Shown: positions 8,666-17,719 of the stretch, in pieces
Numbering within the stretch: position 1 is the stretch's first letter
How the letters are laid out: each line of letters opens with the position of its first letter
Assembly: GCA_964543475.1 (NCBI GenBank)
Contig: CAZIYJ010000002.1
Location: forward strand, 186,001-250,000
Direction: 5' to 3'
Length of the DNA: 64,000 nt
Origin: JAYSYM01 sp964543475
GTDB taxonomy: Bacteria > Bdellovibrionota > Bdellovibrionia > Bdellovibrionales > JAMPXM01
Program-made: the position numbers and the translations under genes
The notes under the pieces: generated by a model
What the model was told of the DNA's origin: nothing
The model's database searches: none
Seen by the model: only the letters and a program-made list of their open reading frames with translations

Positions 8666-10030
8666 ATGAAAAGCTTAGTGAATTTCGCATCAGCTTTAAG
8701 TTGCATCATCGGTACTTTCGCAATCTATTCAGCAGCACAGAAATACTTCGTGGGAAACTCGCACAGAGATGTTTATCTAAGCTCTGCACGCCTCGGACAA
8801 TCACAAGCGTCTGAAGAACAAAACGTTCTCCTTAATGACCCTTCTGTTCAAATTAAGTGGGGCATGACTAAGACACAAGTTTCTCGCGCATGGGAAGTAA
8901 CTCAAGGGAGCAAAGATATTTGGGTTGCAGTTTGCGACACTGGTATCGACGAGAATCATAAAGACATTCGCTCTAACCTTTGGAACAACCCAGGCGAAAC
9001 CGGCAAAGATGCTCGCGGTAACGATAAAGCTTCGAATCGAATCGATGACGATCGCAACGGTTATATCGACGACGTACACGGTTGGAATTTCGTTTCTAAC
9101 AACAACGACCTAACTGACAATCACGGTCACGGCACTCACATCGCAGGTATTGTTGGCGCTACTGGCGGAAACAACTTCGGCATCACAGGTGTTGCTCCTA
9201 ACGTAAGCCTCATGATCTTAAAATATTATGATCCAAAAGCTCCAGGTGCGAACAATCTTAAAAACACAATCGAGTGTTTCCGTTACGCAACTAAAATGGG
9301 TGCTCACATCATTAATTACTCTGGTGGCGGAGTAGAATACTCTCAAGAAGAATACGAAGCAGTAAAAGCTGCCAACGAAAAAGGTATCTTGTTCATCGCA
9401 GCTGCTGGTAACGAGCGCTCAAACTCTGACGAAAAAGATAAACACTACTACCCAGCTGACTACGAACTTCCAAATATCATCTCAGTCACTGCTGTTAACC
9501 GTGAATCAACTTCAGTACTTGCTTCAAGCAACTACGGTGTTCGCACAGTTGACTTAGCTGCTCCGGGAGAAAACATTTACTCAACAATGCCTGGTGGTGG
9601 TTTCGGCTACATGACCGGAACTTCTCAAGCAACTGCGTTTGTAACTGGCGTTGCTTCTTTGATCATGGCTCACAAGCGCGACTTTGATTACACAGAAGTA
9701 AAAAAATACATTCTTCGTAACGGAGACGAGTACGCAACTCTTCTCTCAAAAACTGGAACAGCTAAGCTTCTAAATTCATACAAAGCCTTAGTTAGCCTTG
9801 ATCGTAACGTTTCTGCAAACGGCACAGTTGCAACGAACACATCAACAATGGGCACTCGTTCTTTTGCGAGCAACCAAGATCTTAAAGATCCAAAGTTGAA
9901 TACAAGTGCGATGAACAACACGGCTGATCGTACAGAAGCTCCAGCTGAATCACTTGCACAGTTCAGCCGTCAGTTTTTGAAAGCAATTGAAGAATCGGCA
10001 GAGCAGCCCACTGCTCGCCCTAACTTATAG
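8666..10030 (+). CDS. Secreted subtilisin-like serine protease (S8)
   Basis: This is an exported S8 protease. From the ATG at 8666 (preceded by GGGGG at about 8656-8660) the 454-residue protein starts with a basic-hydrophobic signal (MKSLVNFASALSCIIGTFAIY). The catalytic triad is Asp91 (VAVCDTGID), His155 (NHGHGTHIAG) and Ser320 (MTGTSQATAF); the oxyanion asparagine is in AAAGNERSN. A low-complexity Ser/Thr/Asn/Ala-rich tail of about 75 residues follows. The catalytic domain begins quickly after the signal, leaving little room for an I9 propeptide. An in-frame TTG at 8645 would add seven residues before the signal and is less likely. A strong terminator follows at 10103. Confidence 0.93.
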   Translation: MKSLVNFASALSCIIGTFAIYSAAQKYFVGNSHRDVYLSSARLGQSQASEEQNVLLNDPSVQIKWGMTKTQVSRAWEVTQGSKDIWVAVCDTGIDENHKDIRSNLWNNPGETGKDARGNDKASNRIDDDRNGYIDDVHGWNFVSNNNDLTDNHGHGTHIAGIVGATGGNNFGITGVAPNVSLMILKYYDPKAPGANNLKNTIECFRYATKMGAHIINYSGGGVEYSQEEYEAVKAANEKGILFIAAAGNERSNSDEKDKHYYPADYELPNIISVTAVNRESTSVLASSNYGVRTVDLAAPGENIYSTMPGGGFGYMTGTSQATAFVTGVASLIMAHKRDFDYTEVKKYILRNGDEYATLLSKTGTAKLLNSYKALVSLDRNVSANGTVATNTSTMGTRSFASNQDLKDPKLNTSAMNNTADRTEAPAESLAQFSRQFLKAIEESAEQPTARPNL

Positions 10031-10102
10031 ATTTATTATTTAAAGTTCCTAGTGACTGCTCTTCTCCCATGGTGGGAGGGAGCCCGTAACATCCCCGACC
10101 TC

Positions 10103-10139
10103 GAACGCCTAGCCTACCCCGTCTAGGCGTTCTTTTTTT
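10103..10139 (+). terminator. Intrinsic terminator after the subtilase gene
   Basis: A perfect ten-pair stem GAACGCCTAG / CTAGGCGTTC (10103-10112 with 10123-10132) is followed directly by seven T residues. It lies 73 bases past the protease stop codon and should end that transcript. Confidence 0.92.
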
Positions 10140-10160
10140 CGGCAACGCCAAAAAAACGCA

Positions 10161-10203
10161 ATTCAGAATTCTGAATACAGTAACAGCATTCAGAATTCTG
10201 AAT
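10161..10203. repeat. AT-rich double palindrome at a gene 3' end, copy 1
   Basis: The 16-base perfect palindrome ATTCAGAATTCTGAAT occurs twice, at 10161-10176 and 10188-10203, separated by 11 bases. The whole unit can fold as a hairpin. Its last base touches the stop codon of the minus-strand gene beginning at 10203. A closely similar unit lies at 21133-21170, also at the stop of a minus-strand gene. It may act as a terminator-like or mRNA-end element or belong to a REP-like family. Confidence 0.75.
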
Positions 10204-10706
10204 TAATTATTACAATTCTGTTTTTCCAAAACGTAATTATCGTCGGTGTCGTACATCCCTCCGGTGCCCACCACCACTCGCTTAGTCTTCAACATAAGCT
10301 GCGAGGGCGACAGCCACTTCACAGAGGCGTTTTGCTTTACACGCATAGGGGGCATATTTTGAAATCTGATGAATCCATCAAATGCGAAGCTGCGAGTTCC
10401 GTCAGCTTCTGTTGTGTAGTCTCCGCGGCCCGTTAGAGCTGCTTGGTAATCCACTTTCACTTCGTCGGTTTGAGCGTCGTAATTCTGAACGATCATCATC
10501 TCGAGGCCACCAAGCGGTTTTCCCTTTATATCGGTGATGACAGCGAGATCATCAACATCGCGAATTGAGCTGGTTAGCCCGTTGGTATTAGAAGGTTTAC
10601 CGTTTTGAGTGACTGTAGAATAGCAGCCTGGAACATCAGTCCACGGATGAGCCGCATAAGCCGAACTTGAAATTGCTAAAGATAAAAGTGCAGAAAATAT
10701 TTTCAT
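10203..10706 (-). CDS. Small secreted protein of unknown function
   Basis: I do not recognise the family. The chosen ATG at 10706 has GAGGA eight bases upstream and begins with a clear signal peptide (MKIFSALLSLAISSSAYA, cleavage before AHPW), giving 167 residues; an ATG 24 bases further upstream would add a charged extension before the signal and is rejected. The mature part is mixed alpha/beta, with cysteines only near the start (PGCYSTV) and at the C-terminus (EKQNC), which could form one disulfide. The AT-rich palindrome repeat abuts its stop. It is a single-gene unit between two terminator-like elements, likely periplasmic. Confidence 0.8.
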   Translation of the reverse strand: MKIFSALLSLAISSSAYAAHPWTDVPGCYSTVTQNGKPSNTNGLTSSIRDVDDLAVITDIKGKPLGGLEMMIVQNYDAQTDEVKVDYQAALTGRGDYTTEADGTRSFAFDGFIRFQNMPPMRVKQNASVKWLSPSQLMLKTKRVVVGTGGMYDTDDNYVLEKQNCNN

Positions 10707-10766
10707 GAATCTATCCTCGCTCGCCCGCAAAGAGAGCTCAATTTCATTTTTGTTTAGTTACGTTAA

Positions 10767-11375
10767 CTAAGTGCTCTCAGGTTTTCCGCCTGTAATCCAA
10801 TTGAAGAAGTCATTGATTTCCTGCTCCTCCGGAAGGCGAACTGAATTATGAAACATGAAAGCAGCCCGAAGCAGAGCAAGACCAACGAGAAAAATTGCAC
10901 CACTCACAGGCTCGAGAAAAAGTGCCATCCCGCCTACTAGGCAAACAAGTGCAACTAGCGCTCGAGGCCAAGCAACGAGTTCGTTACCAACTTGTGACTT
11001 GCGTACCAGTGCTTGCTCCATCATTTCAACTTGCGCCAAGGCTTCGACTCGTTTCAACATTGCAATCGCAATATCATCTCTGACAACGTCGATAAGTCGG
11101 CGGTACCGGTAGGCTGCAAATTCTAAGGCATTAAATTGTCGGCAATGATTGATGAACGCCCAATGAGCGTCTTCATTTTCATAATCGGCCACGACCGACT
11201 GCCAACGATAAGTAAAGTCGGCACCAAATTCGCGCCTGAAATCAGCTTGAAGTGGTTCTTCGATTTGAGCGAGGACTTTCGGAATTAAGACACCGCAGTT
11301 CGAGCACTCAGACGAGCCGACTGTGAGTCGGCCGCTACACTTCGGACAAGTTTCAATTAAACGAACGAATTCCAA
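10767..11375 (-). CDS. Zinc-ribbon membrane protein of unknown function
   Basis: The protein has an N-terminal rubredoxin-like zinc ribbon, CPKCSGRLTVGSSECSNCG, with two CxxC knuckles, then a helical soluble region (about 30-135), and two close hydrophobic segments (WPRALVALVCLVGGMALFL and VSGAIFLVGLALLRAAFMF) near the C-terminus. It is therefore probably an inner-membrane protein with a cytoplasmic zinc knuckle. No enzyme motif is visible. The start is best placed at the TTG at 11375: AAGGAG ends exactly eight bases upstream, whereas the longer in-frame GTG at 11384 overlaps that AAGGAG and could not use it. It is divergent from lnt with only 35 bases between starts. Confidence 0.78.
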   Translation of the reverse strand: MEFVRLIETCPKCSGRLTVGSSECSNCGVLIPKVLAQIEEPLQADFRREFGADFTYRWQSVVADYENEDAHWAFINHCRQFNALEFAAYRYRRLIDVVRDDIAIAMLKRVEALAQVEMMEQALVRKSQVGNELVAWPRALVALVCLVGGMALFLEPVSGAIFLVGLALLRAAFMFHNSVRLPEEQEINDFFNWITGGKPEST

Positions 11376-11410
11376 TTGGATCACTCCTTGTCTTAAGCTA
11401 AGCTTTCGAT

Positions 11411-13000
11411 ATGCGCCTTCAGAAAATTCAACTTCGAATATTACGCTTCATCAGCGCTTATCGACTTCCGATCGTATCAGGCTTATTGATCGGCACAAGC
11501 TATATTCCGTTTCCACCATGGGCAATTTTCTTCTGCATGATCCCTTTATGGAGATTCTGGGACACCACTGATTCCTGGAAAACCGCTCTTGTCGGCGGGT
11601 TCGTGACCCAATTTGTTTTAAATCTCATTGGCTTTCACTGGATCGAAGAAACAGCTCGAGAATTCGGCCATATTCCGCTGCCACTTAGCCTTTTTGTGCT
11701 ACTCGGTTTCGCTTGTATCGCTCACCTTTACTTCGCAGTCACTGGCGCTATCGTAGTGGGACTCGATAAGAAACTTCACTTCACAACTGCTCAACGCATC
11801 GGGCTTTACATCACTGTCTTCGCTTTTTTTGAAATGGCCTTCCCGACCATTTTCCCTTGGCATCTTGGGTACACCTGGCTTTGGGCCGAATTTCCTGCGA
11901 TGCAACTCGCAGACATCATCGGGTTTCAGGGACTCAACATTCTTACACTTCTCTTAAACGGCTTACTGTATTTAGCCTGGGTCACAGTTTCACGAAAACG
12001 TTCGCTTCAAATTTTCACGACTGCAGTTTTAATTTTCGCTGCTTTAAACTTTGTCGGATGGTCTTACGGAAAAGAATGGCAGCAGTCTGATGCTTTACTC
12101 CGCGTCGCTCCGATCCAAGGTAATATCGGCAATTTAGAAAAGATTTACGCTCAGGTCGGAGGCCAGTACCAAGACAAGATCGTAAATACTTATTTGAGAC
12201 TCACGACCGAGGCACTCAGTCAGAAAAAAGTCGATTTGATCGTTTGGCCTGAAACTGCATACCCAGATAATTTAGACGCAGTTTTTAGTAGCTCACGCTT
12301 GTACGAAAAAACTCGAGAAGCCATAAAAGGCTATCAAACTCCGCTTTTAGCAGGCGGATACTCCGAAGATCTTTCGTTAAAGAAAACTTATAACGGAATG
12401 TTCTTGTTTGATGAAAATGGGAATCTTGTTTCTCCCCCATACCGAAAAACTATTTTGTTAGCATTCGGAGAGTATTTCCCGGGAGCTAAATTCTTTCCCT
12501 GGCTGCCAAAACTGATCCCCGCAATTTCAAATTTTGGAGCCGGCGACGGGCCAACAGTTTTGACCTACAAAGAACTTAAGATAGGCCCCCAAATTTGTTA
12601 TGAAGGGCTCTACCCTGAATTCTCGGCTCAGCTTTCGACAAAAGGGGCAGAAGTTTTCATAAACGTGACCAATGACTCATGGTTTGGTAAACATTTTGAA
12701 CCCTATCAACACCTTTACATGACCCTCGCCAGAGCTATCGAAATGCGGCGCCCATTGGTTCGTGCGACCAACACCGGCATCACAACTGCAATATTAGCCA
12801 GCGGAAAAGTTCTAGAACAGTCTCCAATCCACACCGAATGGTCAGGCGTTCTTGAAGTTCCCTACAAAAAAAATCCTCCGCACACGATCTACGAAAAAAT
12901 CGCAGGTTTTTGGATTTGGGTGCTGGCCTTTGTTTCTCTTCTATTGATAGTCTTGGCGGGTGGAATTCGACGCACTCGACTGGAAAGAAGTTCTAAGTAA
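11411..13000 (+). CDS. lnt: Apolipoprotein N-acyltransferase
   Basis: Lnt adds the third acyl chain to the N-terminal cysteine of lipoproteins in the inner membrane. The 529-residue protein has about six N-terminal transmembrane helices (to about residue 225), a nitrilase-fold periplasmic domain, and a last hydrophobic helix (about 500-520). The catalytic triad is visible: Glu281 in WPETAYPD, Lys346 in YRKTILLAFGEYFPG and Cys396 in ICYEGLYPE. The window encodes many lipoproteins, which fits. Its last 41 bases overlap the start of mutS2, indicating co-transcription and probable translational coupling. Confidence 0.95.
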   Translation: MRLQKIQLRILRFISAYRLPIVSGLLIGTSYIPFPPWAIFFCMIPLWRFWDTTDSWKTALVGGFVTQFVLNLIGFHWIEETAREFGHIPLPLSLFVLLGFACIAHLYFAVTGAIVVGLDKKLHFTTAQRIGLYITVFAFFEMAFPTIFPWHLGYTWLWAEFPAMQLADIIGFQGLNILTLLLNGLLYLAWVTVSRKRSLQIFTTAVLIFAALNFVGWSYGKEWQQSDALLRVAPIQGNIGNLEKIYAQVGGQYQDKIVNTYLRLTTEALSQKKVDLIVWPETAYPDNLDAVFSSSRLYEKTREAIKGYQTPLLAGGYSEDLSLKKTYNGMFLFDENGNLVSPPYRKTILLAFGEYFPGAKFFPWLPKLIPAISNFGAGDGPTVLTYKELKIGPQICYEGLYPEFSAQLSTKGAEVFINVTNDSWFGKHFEPYQHLYMTLARAIEMRRPLVRATNTGITTAILASGKVLEQSPIHTEWSGVLEVPYKKNPPHTIYEKIAGFWIWVLAFVSLLLIVLAGGIRRTRLERSSK

Positions 13001-15296
13001 ACTCGAATCCTTCGCAACAAGCGAAGTCGCTCGAGCTAAGCTCGCAAAAACTTCACCGTTAAAATCTCCGATTGAAGCTAAGCAAAGCTTTCGCGAGATC
13101 AGTGAAGCTTTAGCTGTGCTCTCGCATGGCGAGCGACCGTTCATGGAAAGTCTCGATCTTTACCCGACCTGGAGCGTTCCTCTTAAACGCCACGCAGTTC
13201 TCACGGTCATTCAGTTAAAAGACGTTCGAAGATTTTGCCTGGAGGCGTATGCCTTGTCCGAAGTCATTCGCCCGCTCTCAGGCCCATGGGTCACTGCTTT
13301 AAAAACGAGATTGGTTGATGCCACTGCTCCGCTCTCAGCGATCGATACGATCATTACTCCTGAAGGCGAAATTAAAATCGACGCAAGCGAAACACTTCAC
13401 AACCTCTATCGCGAGAAGAGCAATCAAACTCGCTCTCTTCAAACGACTCTTGATAAATTGGTGAACCAGCACGAAATGGAAGGTCTTCTTCAAGATCGCT
13501 ACGTAACGACTCGCGAAGGTCGATGGGTTCTTCCGGTACGAAGCGGAATGCAACATCATGTTCCGGGAATTATTCACGCTTCAAGCCAATCAAAACAAAC
13601 TGTGTTCATGGAGCCTGAAGCCGTTGTTCCATTGAACAATCGCTTAAGAGAAATCGAAGTTCAGATTGAAGCTGAGATTGAGAGACTTTTGCAGGCACTT
13701 TCAGAATATTTGACGACACAGTTTGTAGATTTTGAAAGATCATTTGATGTCATGCTTCAGTCTGACATTCGCTTTGCGCAAGGAAAGTTAACAGAAACGC
13801 TTCAGGGGCAAGACTGTGAGTTCGATCAAAATCGAATCGATTTAATTGAAGTCCGTCACCCAGTTTTGGTTTTAAGAAGTGATCTCGATAAAGTCATTCC
13901 GAATACAGTTAAGCTTGGCGGAGAAAGACGAATCCTTCTTCTCTCTGGGCCCAACGCAGGTGGAAAAACAGTTCTTCTAAAATCAGTCGGTCTTGCCGCT
14001 CAAATGTCTCGATGTGGTTTGCCAATCTGCGCTTCAGAGGGCTCTGTACTCCCTTTCTTTAAAGAATTAGAAGTTGGAGTTGGCGATGCCCAGAGTGTTG
14101 GCGAACATCTTTCAACATTTGCCGCTCACTTAAAAGTTTTAGACAAGGCTGCGAAACGAACTGGTAGCGACAATCTTTTATTGATCGATGAGATTTGCGG
14201 AGCCACTGACCCAGAAGAAGGCTCAGCCCTTGCTCGCAGCTTCATCGAAACTTACGCTCACAACAAAGTTTTCGGCGTTATTACGAGTCACTTAAGCCCA
14301 CTCAAAGTTGGCTGGGAATCAAACTCAGGTGTCGTCAATGGATCGCTCGAATACAATACCAATTCGGGTCAGCCGACCTATCAATTCCTTATGGGTGTTC
14401 CCGGCCAATCACTTGCACTTCAAACTGCAAGACGAGTTGGTGTCGATTCAAAAGTTATTGATCGAGCGCTCGACTTCTTGAGCCCCGAAATGAAAGCTCA
14501 ACACCAACACATGCATGAAATTGAGCAAATGCGCGATGAACTTCAAGGGCTTCGTCGTAATTTGCAGGTTGAACTAAAAGATGCTCGCGAGCACAAAAGT
14601 AAGTATCAAGAGTTAATCGGCAAATTCAGAGCAGAGCGAGATCAGTGGATGGCTCGCACTGTAAAGAAAGCCGAACGAAAAATTGATTCATTAATTGATC
14701 TCGCGCAAGTCGATACGATTTTCAAAAAACACGAAAAGCTAACACAGATTAAGCAGGATCTGCCTGAGGTCGTTAAGGCTTCGACAGTTCCAAGCATTGG
14801 CCGTAAACTCGAGACAGTTGAAGATTTCGAGAGAATCTACCCTCCCGGCTCACGAGTTTTCATTCCTTCAATCAATCAAGAAGGAACAATCCAAGGCAAA
14901 GCCAATAGCAAAGGCGAGATTCCAGTTCTAAGTAACTCGATGAGACTCTTTATCGGCTGGCAGCAATTAAAGCCTGCGCAAAACATGCAAAATCCTACGG
15001 CACAAATCGTTCGTCGCACTTCGAATGTTGTCGTGAGTCTTCACGAATCAGAGCGGATCATTGATGTTCGTGGCCAAACTGTCGAAGAGGCTATTTCAAA
15101 TCTCGAAGTTCAACTCGATGCCGCTGCTCTCAATAACGAAGACCGCGTAAAGATCATTCACGGCCACGGTACTGAAACTCTTAAGCGCGGCGTTCGCGCT
15201 CATCTCTCTCGAAGTGTTTACGTAAAAAAATGGAAAGCTGCCGCTGGCGAATCTGGCGGCGACGGCGTCACCTACGCCGAACTCAAAGATAATTAA
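12960..15296 (+). CDS. mutS2: MutS2 family endonuclease/ATPase with Smr domain
   Basis: MutS2 proteins bind branched or recombining DNA, or collided ribosomes in some bacteria, and do not take part in classical mismatch repair. The 778-residue protein lacks the MutS mismatch-recognition domains and begins with the core helices (EFDALDWKEVLSKLESF). Walker A is GPNAGGKT (from residue 330), the Walker B/signature region is LLIDEICGATDPEEGSALA, then a long coiled coil (about 510-620) and the C-terminal Smr nuclease domain with DVRGQTVEEA and KIIHGHGTETLK. The GTG start at 12960 sits inside lnt and is supported by family alignment. The stop overlaps the convergent lipoprotein gene by four bases. 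Confidence 0.95.
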   Translation: MEFDALDWKEVLSKLESFATSEVARAKLAKTSPLKSPIEAKQSFREISEALAVLSHGERPFMESLDLYPTWSVPLKRHAVLTVIQLKDVRRFCLEAYALSEVIRPLSGPWVTALKTRLVDATAPLSAIDTIITPEGEIKIDASETLHNLYREKSNQTRSLQTTLDKLVNQHEMEGLLQDRYVTTREGRWVLPVRSGMQHHVPGIIHASSQSKQTVFMEPEAVVPLNNRLREIEVQIEAEIERLLQALSEYLTTQFVDFERSFDVMLQSDIRFAQGKLTETLQGQDCEFDQNRIDLIEVRHPVLVLRSDLDKVIPNTVKLGGERRILLLSGPNAGGKTVLLKSVGLAAQMSRCGLPICASEGSVLPFFKELEVGVGDAQSVGEHLSTFAAHLKVLDKAAKRTGSDNLLLIDEICGATDPEEGSALARSFIETYAHNKVFGVITSHLSPLKVGWESNSGVVNGSLEYNTNSGQPTYQFLMGVPGQSLALQTARRVGVDSKVIDRALDFLSPEMKAQHQHMHEIEQMRDELQGLRRNLQVELKDAREHKSKYQELIGKFRAERDQWMARTVKKAERKIDSLIDLAQVDTIFKKHEKLTQIKQDLPEVVKASTVPSIGRKLETVEDFERIYPPGSRVFIPSINQEGTIQGKANSKGEIPVLSNSMRLFIGWQQLKPAQNMQNPTAQIVRRTSNVVVSLHESERIIDVRGQTVEEAISNLEVQLDAAALNNEDRVKIIHGHGTETLKRGVRAHLSRSVYVKKWKAAAGESGGDGVTYAELKDN

Positions 15297-16171
15297 AGAG
15301 CGGGAGTAGCTGGAGCAGGATTGGTCGGCTTCACTGTCGCTTTGCAGACCGGAGTCACTTGCGGCTTTAAGACCGCAGGCTCTTCCATGACTGTCTCAAG
15401 GCACGAAGTTTCAACTCTCTGAACAGCTTCATCTCCGTAGTCAGCGCGACTTTCAGTGACTGACCAAACTGGAACTCCCGATTCGAGAGCAAAGAGGAGA
15501 CGCCCTCTCCACTCATTTTTAAAGCCGATTGGAAGTGACCCCTGTAAACGAACTTCGCCTGAGAGCTCGATGTCAGCGCAACTTTCATTGCCGCATTTTA
15601 CAAAGCCTTTTAAAATTGAAACCATGTTCGCGATGAACGGAACCGATTGATCAAGAGTCACCCAAGAAGCTTCTAACTCCCAAGTGTCGCCAACTTCAAC
15701 TTTGTCGTCGGGCAAAGACATTTGCGGAACATAGAAAATTGATTGCTTCGGATAAGAGCCCGCCATCAAAACTTGGCCATTGCGCAGAAGACCCATCTCT
15801 AAGCGTTCGCCAAGTTCAGGCATTGCCATTGGGTGAAGATCAACTTCGCCACTTTTCTCAGTCGTTGTTACAAATTGCAGAAGTTTGTTGTCGTCAGCCT
15901 GAATCGTTTCAGTTTTGGTTACGAACTCCACTCCCGACTCTTGACGAAGTCTTATCGCGCCTTCTTCAAAACTTTCGGAAACTGAATGGTAACGATACCG
16001 AACGTTTTCGACGCTGCCCTTCTTCGCATTCATTTTCAAAGTGACAGGTCCTTTGACCGAAGCTTCAGGTAATTTCTGCTGAGCAGGTTCACTTTTTTGT
16101 GCCGAGCTACAACCAACCAAAAAAGACGAAATGGAAATAACGACGAAAAATGGAATCAGAGCGGTGTTCAT
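15293..16171 (-). CDS. Predicted lipoprotein of unknown function
   Basis: A 292-residue protein with a lipoprotein signal MNTALIPFFVVISISSFLVGC (lipobox LVGC, Cys21), then a charged linker and a beta-rich body (repeating short strands such as VRYRYHSVSESFEEGAIRLR). Two C-terminal cysteines and one pair in VKCGNESCADI may form disulfides. A Pro/Ala-rich tail ends the protein. I do not recognise the family. It starts two bases after the stop of the 16174 gene and is probably in the same operon. Confidence 0.82.
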   Translation of the reverse strand: MNTALIPFFVVISISSFLVGCSSAQKSEPAQQKLPEASVKGPVTLKMNAKKGSVENVRYRYHSVSESFEEGAIRLRQESGVEFVTKTETIQADDNKLLQFVTTTEKSGEVDLHPMAMPELGERLEMGLLRNGQVLMAGSYPKQSIFYVPQMSLPDDKVEVGDTWELEASWVTLDQSVPFIANMVSILKGFVKCGNESCADIELSGEVRLQGSLPIGFKNEWRGRLLFALESGVPVWSVTESRADYGDEAVQRVETSCLETVMEEPAVLKPQVTPVCKATVKPTNPAPATPAL

Positions 16172-16173
16172 AT

Positions 16174-16494
16174 TTAGTGACGGATCTTTGTATTCGCTAG
16201 GATCGTGTTTTCCACTAATTGGAAGTAAGCACGAATTAACATCTCAAAAGTTTCCTTATTGAGAGTTTCTAGATAGCGACGCTTTTCTTCTAAGCTAGGT
16301 TTTTCGATGAACTTTGTAAGGAGCTCTTGAACTTTTTCCATGTTCGAAAAACTCAAACAATCAGTTTCATCCGTCGGGCGACTTAACACTTTGACGATGT
16401 CTGCATTGGCGAACATGAAATGAATACCTTGAGTCGATTGCGACAACAGATACTCGATCTGATCTAAGTTCTTATCTTCTTGAGTCCGGTTCAT
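16174..16494 (-). CDS. Small helical protein of unknown function
   Basis: From the ATG at 16494 (AAGGAGG only three to four bases upstream) this is a 106-residue, mostly alpha-helical, acidic protein with no signal peptide, no cysteine motif and no recognisable domain. The longer frame from 16521 lacks a ribosome site and is less likely. It is the first gene of a two-gene unit with the downstream lipoprotein. TCTCA-type palindromes lie upstream in the shared divergent region. The function is unknown. Confidence 0.72.
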   Translation of the reverse strand: MNRTQEDKNLDQIEYLLSQSTQGIHFMFANADIVKVLSRPTDETDCLSFSNMEKVQELLTKFIEKPSLEEKRRYLETLNKETFEMLIRAYFQLVENTILANTKIRH

Positions 16495-16549
16495 ACGCCT
16501 CCTTGCGATGGTGAGATGCATGTGGAATCGGGGCCAATGTTTCTATGTC

Positions 16550-16564
16550 GTCTCATCATGAGAC
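16550..16564. promoter_or_regulatory. Palindrome GTCTCAT-C-ATGAGAC (operator candidate)
   Basis: This is a perfect 15-base inverted repeat containing TCTCA-N3-TGAGA, 56 bases upstream of the minus-strand gene starting at 16494 and about 85 bases before the plus promoter -35 box at 16648. The same spacing pattern recurs at 31772 and 33719, so it is a candidate site for a shared regulator. Confidence 0.55.
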
Positions 16565-16647
16565 ACAGAAGCCTTACTCGAATTTCGTGCCTCTAAAATT
16601 ATTGTGTGAAATCAACTACTCGCATGGCAACAACAAACTCCGCAAAT

Positions 16648-16676
16648 TTGACAATGCTGGTCATGTCTCATACGAT
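16648..16676 (+). promoter_or_regulatory. Sigma70-type promoter with embedded ATGTCTCAT half-site
   Basis: TTGACA (16648-16653), a 17-base spacer and TACGAT (16671-16676) form a near-consensus housekeeping promoter directed at the 16837 gene. The spacer ends in ATGTCTCA, a half-site of the neighbouring palindromes. Transcription starting near 16683 would give a leader of about 150 bases. Confidence 0.65.
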
Positions 16677-16701
16677 TAAGGAGTAGGTCCAGCTTGAGAG
16701 A

Positions 16702-16715
16702 TGTCTCATGAGACA
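16702..16715. promoter_or_regulatory. Perfect palindrome TGTCTCATGAGACA
   Basis: This 14-base perfect palindrome lies just downstream of the promoter at 16648-16676, around +20 to +33 of the predicted transcript. This is a position suited to repression. It uses the same TGTCTCA half-site as 16550 but with no gap between half-sites. Confidence 0.5.
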
Positions 16716-16836
16716 GTTTCAAAACTGGACCAACGGTACGTCCTGAATGTTCACTTGGAAGTGTCATCACTAGGAGTGCCAACGCGAAAGCCGCAAGAAC
16801 GTTATTGAGGCTTAGCTGTCAGAGTTGAGGTGATTT

Positions 16837-17688
16837 ATGCCCCGAACTGCCGACAAACGACGAGCTGCCCGTAAGCTTGAAGTTCACAATGCAGAGATCG
16901 TGATCGACGCTGAGAAGAATTTAATCTTTCACAGCGAAGAGGAACTCTACGACCATTTCTTGCCACAAATTCAGGCTCTCGAAAAAGAGTTTTTCTCTAG
17001 TCGCTCAGCTTCAGATTTTGAAGATAGTGAATTGGCTCACTATGAAGAACTCCTTTCACAAGTTCTTGATGATCCAGATGAGATTTGGAAAGACCTCGAT
17101 ACCATTCAAGGCTATCGAGTTCACAATTACATCGCGCACTTTTCTGTGAACGGCGAATCGGTTTACTACGTTGCCATGGTTTACAAAACTGGCGACACAC
17201 CGAGTTTTGTGTTCCTACACTTTCCGACAAAAGACGTAAAGCTTATCGAAAAATATCGTCGCGGCGACTTGATTTACGATCGCGTAATGAAAGAAGTTTC
17301 GAAGGGCGCAATCGAAGGTGATGCACTCGGCGAAGGCGACGATTTGGCAGTTGGTCTTTACAAAGCGATGCTCAAAGTTCGCTCCGAGAAAGATTTGCCA
17401 GAAGAAAAGTTTCACGACTACGGCCACCATCGCGAAAGCACGATCGAAGACGCCGATGAAATTTGGCGGACCAATGATCTTGATGGAAACATTCTCGTGA
17501 GCTTCATCAAAGACTGCACAGAAGAAGAAGCAGATCTTCATTACATCGCGATCACGATTGAAGATCCGTCATCGTCGAGCCACGCACTTCTGTTCTCCTT
17601 CCCGACTAAAGACTTAAACCTGGTTGATCGATATCGCCACGGCGAGAATCTTCAGGCCGAAGAAGTAGTCCAAGAAGCCTCCCACTAA
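16837..17688 (+). CDS. Internally duplicated protein with two DPDEIW/FPTKD domains
   Basis: A 283-residue acidic cytoplasmic protein built from two copies of one domain. Copy 1 carries DPDEIW (79-84) and FPTKD (129-133) followed by KLIEKYRRGD; copy 2 carries DADEIW (205-210) and FPTKD (255-259) followed by NLVDRYRHGE. Both motifs are offset by exactly 126 residues. The motif arrangement (a ...PDEIW opening, beta strands, then an F-P-x-K core) resembles the barnase/EndoU/colicin-like PBECR nuclease-fold domains found in phage and bacterial proteins, but I assign that only tentatively. No signal peptide or membrane segment. The GAGGTG before the ATG is a good ribosome site. The upstream region has a near-consensus promoter and TGTCTCA palindromes, so expression is probably tightly controlled. 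Confidence 0.82.
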   Translation: MPRTADKRRAARKLEVHNAEIVIDAEKNLIFHSEEELYDHFLPQIQALEKEFFSSRSASDFEDSELAHYEELLSQVLDDPDEIWKDLDTIQGYRVHNYIAHFSVNGESVYYVAMVYKTGDTPSFVFLHFPTKDVKLIEKYRRGDLIYDRVMKEVSKGAIEGDALGEGDDLAVGLYKAMLKVRSEKDLPEEKFHDYGHHRESTIEDADEIWRTNDLDGNILVSFIKDCTEEEADLHYIAITIEDPSSSSHALLFSFPTKDLNLVDRYRHGENLQAEEVVQEASH

Positions 17689-17719
17689 ATCACAACGTGC
17701 TTCCTTCCGATAAGGGAGC

